Assembly (NCBI GenBank): GCA_036365145.1
Contig: JAEOAD010002621.1
Location: 1-64,000, forward strand
DNA: 64,000 nt
Source: Orientallactaga sibirica
Taxonomy: Eukaryota > Chordata > Mammalia > Rodentia > Dipodidae
Reading direction: 5' to 3'
Below, in pieces: positions 11,871 to 22,752 of the stretch. Within the stretch, counting starts at the first letter, position 1. Each line of letters begins with the position of its first letter. The position numbers and the translations under genes were made by a program. Below the pieces are notes generated by a model. The model saw only the letters and a list, made by a program, of their open reading frames with translations, had not been told where the DNA came from and searched no databases.

Positions 11871-14800
11871 AAAAAAGTTAATTCACCTCTAGGAATCAGT
11901 TTAATTTCTACGAAGAAGGTTGAGTGCAGCAAGTTCAAACTTTCCTTGTAAATGTAATCTAAAAAGATGGCCAAGTTAGAAGATTCGCCTCATTTGTAAA
12001 GTACTTTGTTGAGAAAACAAACATCTTCATTGCCGAACATTGTACTGTGTGAAATAAGCTCATTGGTTCTAGGAATCCGTTGTTTTCCTAAAAAGAAGGT
12101 TGAGTGCAGCAAGTTCAAACTTTCCTTGTTAATGTAATCTAAAAAGATGGCGAAGTTAGTAGATTCGCCTCATTTCTAAAGTAGTTTATGGAGAAAACAA
12201 ACATCTGCATTGCCGAACATTGTACTGTGTGAAATAAGCTCATTCGGTTCTAGGAATCAGTTGCTTTCCTACAAAGAAGGTTGAGTGCAGCAAGCTCAAA
12301 GTTTCCTTTTTAATGAAATCTGAAAAGATGCACAACTTAGTAGATTGGCCTCATTTCTAAAGTTGTTTCTTTAGAAAAGAAACATCTTCAGTACCGAACA
12401 CTGTACTGTGTGAAATAAGTTAATTCGCTTCTAGGAATCAGTTTAATTTCTACGAAGAGGGTTGAGTGCAGCAAGTTCAAACTTTCCTTGTTAATGTAAT
12501 CTGAAAAGATGCACAACGTAGTACTTTGGACTCATTTCTAATGTAGTTTCTTTAGAAAAGAAACATCGTTAGTACCGAACACGGTACTGTGTGAAATAAG
12601 TTAATTCGCTTCTAGGAATCAGTTTAATTTCTACGAAGAAGGTTGAGTGCATCAAGTTCAAACTTTCCTACTTTGTGTAAACTAACAAGATGTACAAGTT
12701 AGTGGATTCTCCTCATTTCTAACGTAGTTTCTTTAGAAAAGAAACATCTTCAGTACCGAACACTGTACTGTGTGAAATAAGTTAATTCGCTTCTAGGAAT
12801 CAGTTTAATTTCTACGAAAAATGTTGAGTGCAGCAAGTACAAACTTTCCTTGCTAATGTAATCTCAAAAGATGGCCAAGGTAGAAGATTCGCCTCATTTG
12901 TAAAGTACTTTGTTGAGAAAACAAACATCTTCATTGCCGAATATTGTACTGTGTGAAATAAGCTCATTCGGTTCTAGGAATCAGTTGCTTTCCTACAAAG
13001 AAGGTTGAGTTCAGCAACTTCAAACTTTCCTTGTTAATGTAATCTAAAAAGATGGCCAAGTTAGTAGATTCGACTCATTTGTAAAGTAGTTTGTTGAGAA
13101 AACAAACATCTTCATTGCCGCACATTGTACTGTGTGAAATAAGCTCATTCGGTTCTGGGAATCAGTTGCTTTCCTACAAAGAAGGTTGTGTGCAGCAAGT
13201 TCAAACTTTCCTTGTTAATGTAATCTGACAAGATGCACAACGTAGTAGATTGTCCTCATTTCTAAAGTAGTTTCTTGAGAAAAGAAACATCTTCAGTACC
13301 GAACAGTGTACTGTGTGAAATAAGTTAATTCGCTTCTAGGAATCAGTTTAATTTCTACGAAGAAGGTTGAGTGCAGCAAGTTCAAACTTTCCTTGTTAAT
13401 GTAATCTGAAAAGATGCACATCTTAGTAGATTGACATCATTTCTAAAGTAGTTTATTTAGAAAACACACATCTTCATTACCGAACACTGTACTATGTGAA
13501 ATGAGCTAGTTCGATTCTAGGAATCACTTGCTTTCCTACGAAGAAGGTTGAGTGCAGCAAGTTCAAACTTTCCTACTTTGTGTAATCTAACAAGATGTAC
13601 AAGTTAGTGGATTCGCCTCATTTCTAAAGTACTTTCTTTAGAAAAGAAACATCTTCAGTACCGAACACTGTACTTTGTGAAATAAGTTAATTCGCTTCTA
13701 GGAATCAATTTAATTTCTACGAAGAAGGTTGAGTGCAGCAAGTTCAAACTTTCATTGTCAATGTAATCTAAAAAGATGGCCAAGTTAGAATATTCGCCTC
13801 ATTTGTAAAGTACTTTGTTGAGAAAAAAACATCTTCATTGCCGAACATTGTACTGTGTGAAATAAGCTCATTCGGTTCTAGGAATCAGTTGCTTTCCTAC
13901 AAAGAAGGTTGAGTGCAGCAAGTTCAAAATTTCCTTGTTAATGTAATCTGAAAAGATGCACAACTTAGTAGATTGGCCTCATTTCTAAAGTAGTTTGTTT
14001 AGAAAACAAACGTCTTCATTACCAAACACTGTACTATGTGAAATGAGCTAGTTCGATTCTAGGAATCACTTGCTTTCCTACGAAGAAGGTTGAGTATAGC
14101 AAGTTCAAACTTTCCTACTTTGTGTAATCTAACAAGATGTACAAGTTAGTGGATTCGCCTCATTTCTAAAGTAGTTTCTTTAGAATAGAAACATCTTAAG
14201 TACCGAACACTGTACTGTTTGAAATAAGTTAATTCGCTTCTAGGAATCAGTTTAATTTCTACCAAGAAGGTTGAGTGCAGCAAGTTCAAACTTTCCTTGT
14301 TAATGTAATCTCAAAAGATGGCCAAGTTAGAACATTCGCCTCATTTGTAAAGTACTTTGTTGAGAAAACAAACATCTTCATTGCCGAACATTATACTGTG
14401 TGAAATAAGCTCATTCGGTTCTAGGAATTAGTTGCTTTACTACAAAGAAGGTTGAGTGGAGCAAGTTCAAACTTTCCTTGTTAATGTAATCTAAAAAGAT
14501 GGCCAAATTTGTAGATTCGCCTCATTTGTAAAGTACTTTGTTGAGAAAACAAACATCTTCATTGCCGAACACTGTACTGTGTGAAATAAGCTCATTCGGT
14601 TCTAGGAATCAGTTGCTTTCCTACAAAAAAGGTTGAGTGCAGCAAGTTCAAACTTTCCTTGTTAATGTAATCTGAAAAGATGCACAACTTAGTAGATTGG
14701 CCTCATTTCTAAAGTAGTTTGTTTAGAAAAGAAACATCTTCATTACCGAACACTGTATTATGGGAAATGAGCTAGTTCGATTCTAGGAATCACTTGCTTT

Positions 14801-15536
14801 CCTACGAAGAAGGTTGAGTGCAGCAAGTTCAAACTTTCCTTGTTAATGTAATCTGAAAAGATGCACAAGGTAGTACATTTTCCTCATTTCTAAGGTAGTT
14901 TCTTTAGAAAAGAAACATCTTCAGTACCGAACACTGTACTGTGTGAAATAAGTTAATTCGGTTCTAGGAATCAGTTGCTTTCCTACAAAGAAGGTTGAGT
15001 GCAGCAAGTTCAAACTTTCCTTGTTAATGTAATCTGAAAAGATGCACAACTTAGTAGATTGGCCTCATTTCTAAAGTAGTTTGTTTAGAAAACAAACATC
15101 TTCATTACCGAACACTGTACTATGTGAAATGAGCTAGTTCGATTCTAGGAATCACTTGCTTTCCTACGAAGAAGGTTGAGTGCAGCAAGTTCAAACTTTC
15201 CTACTTTGTGTAATGTAACAAGATGTACAAGTTAGTGGATTCGCCTCATTTCTAAAGTAGTATCTTTAGAAAAGAAACATCTTCAGTACCGAACACTGTA
15301 CTGTGTGAAATAAGTTAATTCCCTTCTAGGAATCAGTTTAATTTCTACGAAGAAGGTTGAGTGCAGCAAGTTCAAACTTTCCTTGTTAATGTAATCTCAA
15401 AAGATGGCCAAGTTCGTAGATTCGCCTCATTTGTAAAGTACTTTGTTGAGAAAACAAACATCTTCATTGCCGAACATTGTACTGTGTGAAATAAGCTCAT
15501 TTGGTTCTAGGAATCAGTTGCTTTCCTACAAAGAAG

Positions 15537-17889
15537 GTTGAGTGCAGCAAGTTCAAACTTTCCTTGTTAATGTAATCGGAAAAGATGCACAACTTAGTAG
15601 ATTGGCCTCATTTCTAAAGTCGTTGGTTTAGAAAACAAACATCTTCATTACCGAACACTGTACTATGTGAAATGAGCTAGTTCGATTCTAGGAATCACTT
15701 GCTTTCCTACGAAGAAGGTTGAGTGCAGCAAGTTCAAACTTTCCTACTTTGTGTAATCTAACAAGATGTACAAGTTAGTGGATTCGCCTCATTTCTAAAG
15801 TAGTTTCTTTAGAATAGAAACATCTTCAGTACCGAACACTGTACTGTGTGAAATAAGTTAATTCGCTTCTAGGAATCAGTTTAATTTCTACGAAGAAGGT
15901 TGAGTGCAGCAAGTTCAAACTTTCCTTGTTAATGTAATCTCAAAAGATGGCCAAGTTAGACGATTCGCCTCATTTGTAAAGTACTTGGTTGAGAAAACAA
16001 ACATCTTCATTGCCGAACATTGTACTGTGTGAAATAAGCTCATTCGGTTCTAGGAATCAGTTGCTTTACTACAAAGAAGGTTGAGTGCAGCAAGTTCAAA
16101 CTTTCCTTGTTAATGTAATCTAAAAAGATGGCCAAATTTGTAGATTCACCTCATTTGTAAAGTAGTTTGTTGAAAAAACAAACATCTTCATTGCCGAACA
16201 TTGTACTGTGTGAAATAAGCTCATTCGGTTCTAGGAATCAGTTGCTTTCCTACAAAAAAGGTTGAGTGCAGCAAGTTCAAACTTTCCTTGTTAATGTAAT
16301 CTGGAAAGGTGCACAACTTAGTAGATTGGCCTCATTTCTAAAGTAGTTTGTTTAGAAAAGAAACATCTTCATTACCGAACACTGTATTATGGGAAATGAG
16401 CTAGTTCGATTCTAGGAATCACTTGCTTTCCTACGAAGAAGGTTGAGTGCAGCAAGTTCAAACTTTCCTTGTTAATGTAATCTGAAAAGATACACAACGT
16501 AGTACATTTTCCTCATTTCTAAGGTAGTTTCTTTAGAAAAGAAACATCTTCAGTCCCGAACACTGTACTGTGTGAAATAAGTTAATTCGGTTCTAGGAAT
16601 CAGTTGCTTTCCTACAAAGAAGGTTGAGTGCAGCAAGTTCAAACTTTCCTTGTTAATGTAATCTGAAAAGATGCACAACTTAGTAGATTGGCCTGATTTC
16701 CAAAGTAGTTTGTTTCGAAAACAAACATCTTCATTACCGAACACTGTGCTATGTGAAATGAGCTAGTTCGATTCTAGGAATCACTTGCTTTCCTACAAAG
16801 AAGGTTGAGTGCAGCAAGTTCAAACTTTCCTAGTTTGTGTAATCTAACAAGATGTACAAGTTAGTGGATTCGCCTCATTTCTAAAGTAGTTTCTTTAGAA
16901 AAGAAACATCTTCAGTACCAAACACTGTACTGTGTGAAATAAGTTAATTCGCTTCTAGTAATCAGTTTAATTTCTACGAAGAATGTTGAGTGCAGGAAGT
17001 TCAAACATTCCCTGTTAATGTAATCTCAAAAGATGGCCAAGTTACAACATTCGCCTCATTGGTAAAGTACTTTGTTGAGAAAACAAACATCTTCATTTCC
17101 GAACATTGTACTGTGTGAAATAAGCTCATTCGATTCTAGGAATCAGTTGCTTTCCTACAAAGAAGGTTGAGTGCAGCAAGTTCAAACTTTCCTTGTTAAT
17201 GTAATCTAAAAAGATGGCCAAGTTACTAGATTCGCCTCATTTGTAAAGTAGTTTGTTGAAAAAACAAACATCTTCATTGCCGAACATTGTACTGTGTGAA
17301 ATAAGCTCATTCGGTTTTAGGAATCAGTTGCTTACCTACACAGAAGGTTGAGTGCAGCAAGTTCAAACTTTCCTTGTTAATGTAATCTGAAAAGATGCAC
17401 AACTTAGTAGATTTGCCTCATTTCTAAAGTAGTTTGTTTAGAAAACAAAGATCTTCTTTACCGAACACTGTACTATGTGAAATGAGCTAGTTCGATTCTA
17501 GGATTCGCTTGCTTTCCTACGAAGAAGGTTGAGTGCAGCAATTTCAAACTTTCTTACTTTGTGTAATCTAACAAGGTGTACAAGTTAGTGGATTCGCCTC
17601 ATTTCTAAAGTAGTTTCTTTAGAAAAGAAACATCTTCAGTACCCAACACTGTACTGGGTGAAATAAGTTAATTCGCTTCTAGGAATCAGTTTAATTTCTA
17701 TGAAGAAGGTTGAGTGCAGCAAGTTCAAACTTTCCTTGCTAATGTAATCTCAAAAGATGGCCAAGTTAGAACATTCGCCTCATTTGTAAAGTACTTTGTT
17801 GAGAAAACAAACATCTTCATTGCCGAACATTGTACTGTGTGAAATAAGCTCATTCGGTTCTAGGAATCAGTTGCTTTCCTACAAAGAAG
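15537..17889. repeat. 13-monomer higher-order repeat, copy 1
   Basis: Order of classes: B C A A' B D B C A A' B C A, 2353 bp (13 x 181). Private variants shared with copies 2 and/or 3 include 'cgttggttta' at 15621, 'ggccaaatttgtag' near 16130, 'tattatggg' near 16386, 'gcctgatttcc' at 16691, 'gcaggaagttcaaacattcc' near 16993, 'aaagatcttcttt' near 17446, 'caatttcaaactttctt' near 17538 and 'acccaacactgtactgggtg' at 17641. Shared private changes in the same order show common descent of the whole block, not just class alternation. Confidence 0.85.
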
Positions 17890-18070
17890 TTTGAGTGCAG
17901 CAAGTTTAAACTTTCCTTGTTAATGTAATCTGAAAAGATGCACAACTTAGTAGATTGGCCTCATTTCTAAAGTAGTTTGTTTAGAAAACAAACATCTTCA
18001 TTACCGAACACTGTACTATGTGAAATGAGCTAGTTCAATTCTAGGAATCACTTGCTTTCCTACGAAGAAG
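17890..18070. repeat. Class B satellite monomer (reference copy, 181 bp)
   Basis: Typical class B unit, phased from the GTTGAG landmark (here TTTGAG). Markers in order: AAGATGCACAACTTAG, 'gattggcctcatttc', the dyad GTTTGTTTAGAAAACAAAC at 17975-17993 (8-bp arms, 3-nt loop), 'cattaccgaacactg', 'gtactatgtgaaatgagctag', 'aatcacttgctttcctacg'. It lacks the ATGGC core of class A. It opens a B-C-A trimer that ends at 18432. Confidence 0.92.
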
Positions 18071-18251
18071 GTTGAGTGCAGCAAGTTCAAACTTTCCTAC
18101 TTTGTGTAATGTAACAAGATGTACAAGTTAGTGGATTCGCCTCATTTCTAAAGTAGTTTCTTTAGAAAAGAAACATCTTCAGTACCGAACACTGTACTGT
18201 GTGAAATAAGTTAATTCGCTTCTAGGAATCAGTTTAATTTCTACGAAGAAG
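18071..18251. repeat. Class C satellite monomer (reference copy, 181 bp)
   Basis: Typical class C unit. Markers: 'ctactttgtgtaat' after the landmark block, AACAAGATGTACAAG, 'ttagtggattcgcc', overlapping dyads at 18145-18174, 'cttcagtaccgaacactg', 'aataagttaattcgcttc', 'cagtttaatttctacg'. The dyad GTTTCTTTAGAAAAGAAAC at 18156-18174 has perfect 8-bp arms. A second perfect inverted repeat has arms TTTCTAAAG (18145-18153) and CTTTAGAAA (18160-18168) and shares bases with the first, so the two hairpins would exclude each other. Confidence 0.92.
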
Positions 18252-18432
18252 GTTGAGTGCAGCAAGTTCAAACTTTCCTTGTTAATGTAATCTCAAAAGA
18301 TGGCCAAGTTCGTAGATTTGCCTCATTTGTAAAGTACTTTGTTGAGAAAACAAACATCTTCATTGCCGAACATTGTACTGTGTGAAATAAGCTCATTTGG
18401 TTCTAGGAATCAGTTGCTTTCCTACAAAGAAG
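18252..18432. repeat. Class A satellite monomer (reference copy, 181 bp)
   Basis: Typical class A unit. Markers: 'ctcaaaagatggccaag', 'cctcatttgtaaagtac', 'ttgttgagaaaacaaac', 'cattgccgaacattgtactg', 'aataagctcatt', 'cagttgctttcctacaaag'. It holds the 10-bp palindrome AAAGTACTTT (18331-18340) and a weaker dyad, TTTGTT/AACAAA, at 18338-18354. The A' subtype has 'ctaaaaagatgg' and AAAGTAGTTT, losing that palindrome. Class A and A' carry AAGATGGCC, a YY1-like core absent from B and C. Confidence 0.92.
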
Positions 18433-18768
18433 GTTGAGTGCAGCAAGTTCAAACTTTCCTTGTTAATGTAATCTAAAAAGATGGCCAACTTAGTAGATTG
18501 GCCTCATTTCTAAAGTAGTTTGTTTAAAAAAACAAACATCTTCATTGCCGAACACTGTACTATGGAAATAAATGGTTCTAGGAATCAGTTGCTTTTCAAA
18601 AAGGTTGAGTGCAGCAAGTTCAAACATCCTTGTTAATGTAATCTCAAGATGCACAACTTAGTAGATTGGCCTCATTTCTAAAGTAGTTTGTTTAGAAATC
18701 ATCTTAAGTACCGAACACTGTTCTATGGGAATCAGTTGCTTCTAGGAATCCCTTGCTTTCCAAAGAAG
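18433..18768. repeat. Two short satellite monomers (about 171 and 165 bp)
   Basis: The landmark starts at 18433, 18604 and 18769. The first unit is an A/B hybrid with losses around 'actatggaaataaatggttc'. The second lacks bases near 'caaacatcc', 'taatctcaagatgc' and 'tttagaaatcatc', and has 'ctatgggaatcagttgcttc' where 'aaatgagctagttcg' is expected. They sit at the point where the ordered B-C-A pattern gives way to mixed monomers. Confidence 0.75.
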
Positions 18769-21700
18769 GTTGAGTGCAGCAAGTTCAAACTTTCCTTGTT
18801 AATGTAATCTGAAAAGATGCACAACTTAGTAGATTGGCCTCATTTCTAAAGTAGTTTGTTTAGAAAACAAACATCTTCATTCCCGAACACTGTACTGTGT
18901 GAAATAAGCTAGTTCGATTCTAGGAATCAGTTGCTTTCCTACAAAGAAGGTTGAGTGCAGCAAGTTCAAACTTTCCTTGTTAATGTAATCTAACAAGATG
19001 TACAAGTTAGTGGATTGGCCTCATTTCTAAAGTAGTTTGTTGAGAAAAGAAACATCTTCATTACCAAACACTGTACTGTGTGAAATAAGTTAATTCGGTT
19101 CTAGGAATCAGTTTAATTTCTACAAAGAAGGTTGAGTGCAGCAAGTTCAAACTTTCCTTGTTAATGTAATCTAAAAAGATGTACAAGTTAGAAGATTCGC
19201 CTCATTTGTAAAGTAGTTTGTTGAGAAAAACAAACATCTTCATTACCAAACATTGTACTGTGTGAAATAAGCTCATTGGTTCTAGGAATCAGTTGTTTTC
19301 CTAAAAAGAAGGTTGAGTGCAGCAAGTTCAAACTTTCCTTGTTAATGTAATCTAAAAAGATGCACAAGTTAGTAGATTCGCCTCATTTCTAAAGTAGTTT
19401 GTTGAGAAAACAAACATCTTCATTGCCGAACATTGTACTGTGTGAAATAAGCTCATTCGATTCTAGGAATCAGTTGCTTTCCTACAAAGAAGGTTGAGTG
19501 CAGCAAGTTCAAACTTTCCTTTTAATGTAATCTAAAAAGATGCACAAGTTAGTAGATTGGCCTCATTTCTAAAGTAGTTTCTTTGAAAAAAGAAACATCT
19601 TCATTACCGAACACTGTACTGTGTGAAATAAGTTAATTCGGTTCTAGGAATCAGTTTAATTTCTACAAAGAGGGTTGAGTGCAGCAAGTTCAAACTTTCC
19701 TTGTTAATGTAATCTGAAAAGATGCACAACGTTAGTGGATTGGCCTCATTTCTAAAGTAGTTTGTTTAGAAAAGAAACATCTTCATTACCGAACACTGTA
19801 CTGTGTGAAATAAGTTAATTCGATTCTAGGAATCAGTTTAATTTCTACGAAGAAGGTTGAGTGCAGCAAGTTCAAACTTTCTTACTTTGTGTAATCTAAC
19901 AAGATGTACAAGTTAGTGGATTCGCCTCATTTCTAAAGTAGTTTCTTTAGAAAAGAAACATCTTCAGTACCTAACACTGTACTGTGTGAAATAAGTTAAT
20001 TGGTTCTAGGAATCAGTTTAATTTCTACAAAAAAGGTTGAGTGCAGCAAGTTCAAACTTTCCTTGCTAATGTAATCTCAAAAGATGGCCAAGTTAGAAGA
20101 TTCGCCTCATTTGTAAAGTACTTTGTTGAGAAAACAAACATCTTCATTGCCGAACATTGTACTGTGTGAAATAAGCTCATTCGGTTCTAGGAATCAGTTG
20201 CTTTCCTACAAAGAAGGTTGAGTGCAGCAAGTTCAAACTTTCCTTGTTAATGTAATCTAAAAAGATGCACAAGTTAGTAGATTCGACTCATTTCTAAAGT
20301 AGTTTGTTTAGAAAACAAACATCTTCATTGCCGAACACTGTACTGTGTGAAATAAGCTCATTCGGTTCTAGGAATCAGTTGCTTTCCTACAAAGAAGGTT
20401 GAGTGCAGCAAGTTCAAACTTTCCTTGTTAATGTAATCTAACAAGATGCACAAGTTAGTAGATTGTCCTCATTTCTAAAGTAGTTTCTTGAGAAAAGAAA
20501 CATCTTCAGTACCTAACATTGTACTGTGTGAAATAAGTTAATTCGGTTCTAGGAATCAGTTTAATTTCTACAAAGAAGGTTGAGTGCAGCAAGTTCAAAC
20601 TTTCCTTGTTAATGTAATCTGAAAAGATGCACATCTTAGTAGATTGACATCATTTCTAAAGTAGTTTGTTTAGAAAACAAACATCTTCATTACCGAACAC
20701 TGTACTGTGTGAAATGAGCTAATTCGATTCTAGGAATCAGTTTGCTTTCCTACGAAGAAGGTTGAGTGCAGCAAGTTCAAACTTTCCTTGTTAATGTAAT
20801 CTAACAAGATGTACAAGTTAGTGGATTCGCCTCATTTCTAAAGTACTTTCTTTAGAAAAGAAACATCTTCAGTACCGAACACTGTACTTTGTGAAATAAG
20901 TTAATTCGGTTCTAGGAATCAATTTAATTTCTACAAAGAAGGTTGAGTGCAGCAAGTTCAAACTTTCCTTGTTAATGTAATCTAAAAAGATGGCCAAGTT
21001 AGAAGATTCGCCTCATTTGTAAAGTAGTTTGTTGAGAAAAAAACATCTTCATTGCCGAACATTGTACTGTGTGAAATAAGCTCATTCGGTTCTAGGAATC
21101 AGTTGCTTTCCTACAAAGAAGGTTGAGTGCAGCAAGTTCAAACTTTCCTTGTTAATGTAATCTGAAAAGATGCACAACTTAGTAGATTGGCCTCATTTCT
21201 AAAGTAGTTTGTTTAGAAAACAAACATCTTCATTACCAAACACTGTACTGTGTGAAATGAGCTAGTTCGATTCTAGGAATCACTTGCTTTCCTACGAAGA
21301 AGGTTGAGTGCAGCAAGTTCAAACTTTCCTTGTTAATGTAATCTAACAAGATGTACAAGTTAGTGGATTCGCCTCATTTCTAAAGTAGTTTGTTTAGAAA
21401 AGAAACATCTTCATTACCGAACACTGTACTGTGTGAAATAAGTTAATTCGATTTCTAGGAATCAGTTTAATTTCTACAAAGAAGGTTGAGTGCAGCAAGT
21501 TCAAACTTTCCTTGTTAATGTAATGTCAAAAGATGGCCAAGTTAGAACATTCGCCTCATTTGTAAAGTACTTTGTTGAGAAAACAAACATCTTCATTGCC
21601 GAACATTGTACTGTGTGAAATAAGCTCATTCGGTTCTAGGAATCAGTTTGCTTTCCTACAAAGAAGGTTGAGTGCAGCAAGTTCAAACTTTCCTTGTTAA

Positions 21701-22752
21701 TGTAATCTAAAAAGATGTACAAATTAGTAGATTCGCCTCATTTGTAAAGTAGTTTGTTGAGAAAACAAACATCTTCATTACCGAACACTGTACTGTGTGA
21801 AATAAGCTCATTCGGTTCTAGGAATCAGTTGCTTTCCTACAAGAAGGTTGAGTGCAGCAAGTTCAAACTTTCCTTGTTAATGTAATCTGAAAAGATGCAC
21901 AACTTAGTAGATTGGCCTCATTTCTAAAGTAGTTTGTTTAGAAAAGAAACATCTTCATTACCCGAACACTGTACTGTGGGAAATAAGCTAGTTCGATTCT
22001 AGGAATCACTTGCTTTCCTACAAAGAAGGTTGAGTGCAGCAAGTTCAAACTTTCCTTGTTAATGTAATCTGAAAAGATGCACAAGTTAGTAGATTTGCCT
22101 CATTTCTAAAGTAGTTTGTTTAGAAAACAAACATCTTCATTACCGAACACTGTACTGTGTGAAATAAGCTCATTCGGTTCTAGGAATCAGTTGCTTTCCT
22201 ACAAAGAAGGTTGAGTGCAGCAAGTTCAAACTTTCCTTGTTAATGTAATCTGAAAAGATGCACAACTTAGTAGATTGGCCTCATTTCTAAAGTAGTTTGT
22301 TTAGAAAACAAACATCTTCATTACCGAACACTGTACTATGTGAAATGAGCTAGTTCGATTCTAGGAATCACTTGCTTTCCTACAAAGAAGGTTGAGTGCA
22401 GCAAGTTCAAACTTTCCTACTTTGTGTAATCTAACAAGATGTACAAGTTAGTGGATTCGCCTCATTTCTAAAGTAGTTTCTTTAGAAAAGAAACATCTTC
22501 AGTACCGAACACTGTACTGTGTGAAATAAGTTAATTCGCTTCTAGGAATCAGTTTAATTTCTACGAAGAAGGTTGAGTGCAGCAAGTTCAAACTTTCCTT
22601 GTTAATGTAATCTCAAAAGATGGCCAAGTTAGTAGATTCGCCTCATTTGTAAAGTACTTTGTTGAGAAAACAAACATCTTCATTGCCGAACATTGTACTG
22701 TGTGAAATAAGCTCATTTGGTTCTAGGAATCAGTTGCTTTCCTACAAAGAAG

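Noticed and set aside
18560..18760. Possible unrelated insertion in the satellite
   Set aside because: All of it can be aligned to monomers with small deletions; no foreign sequence.
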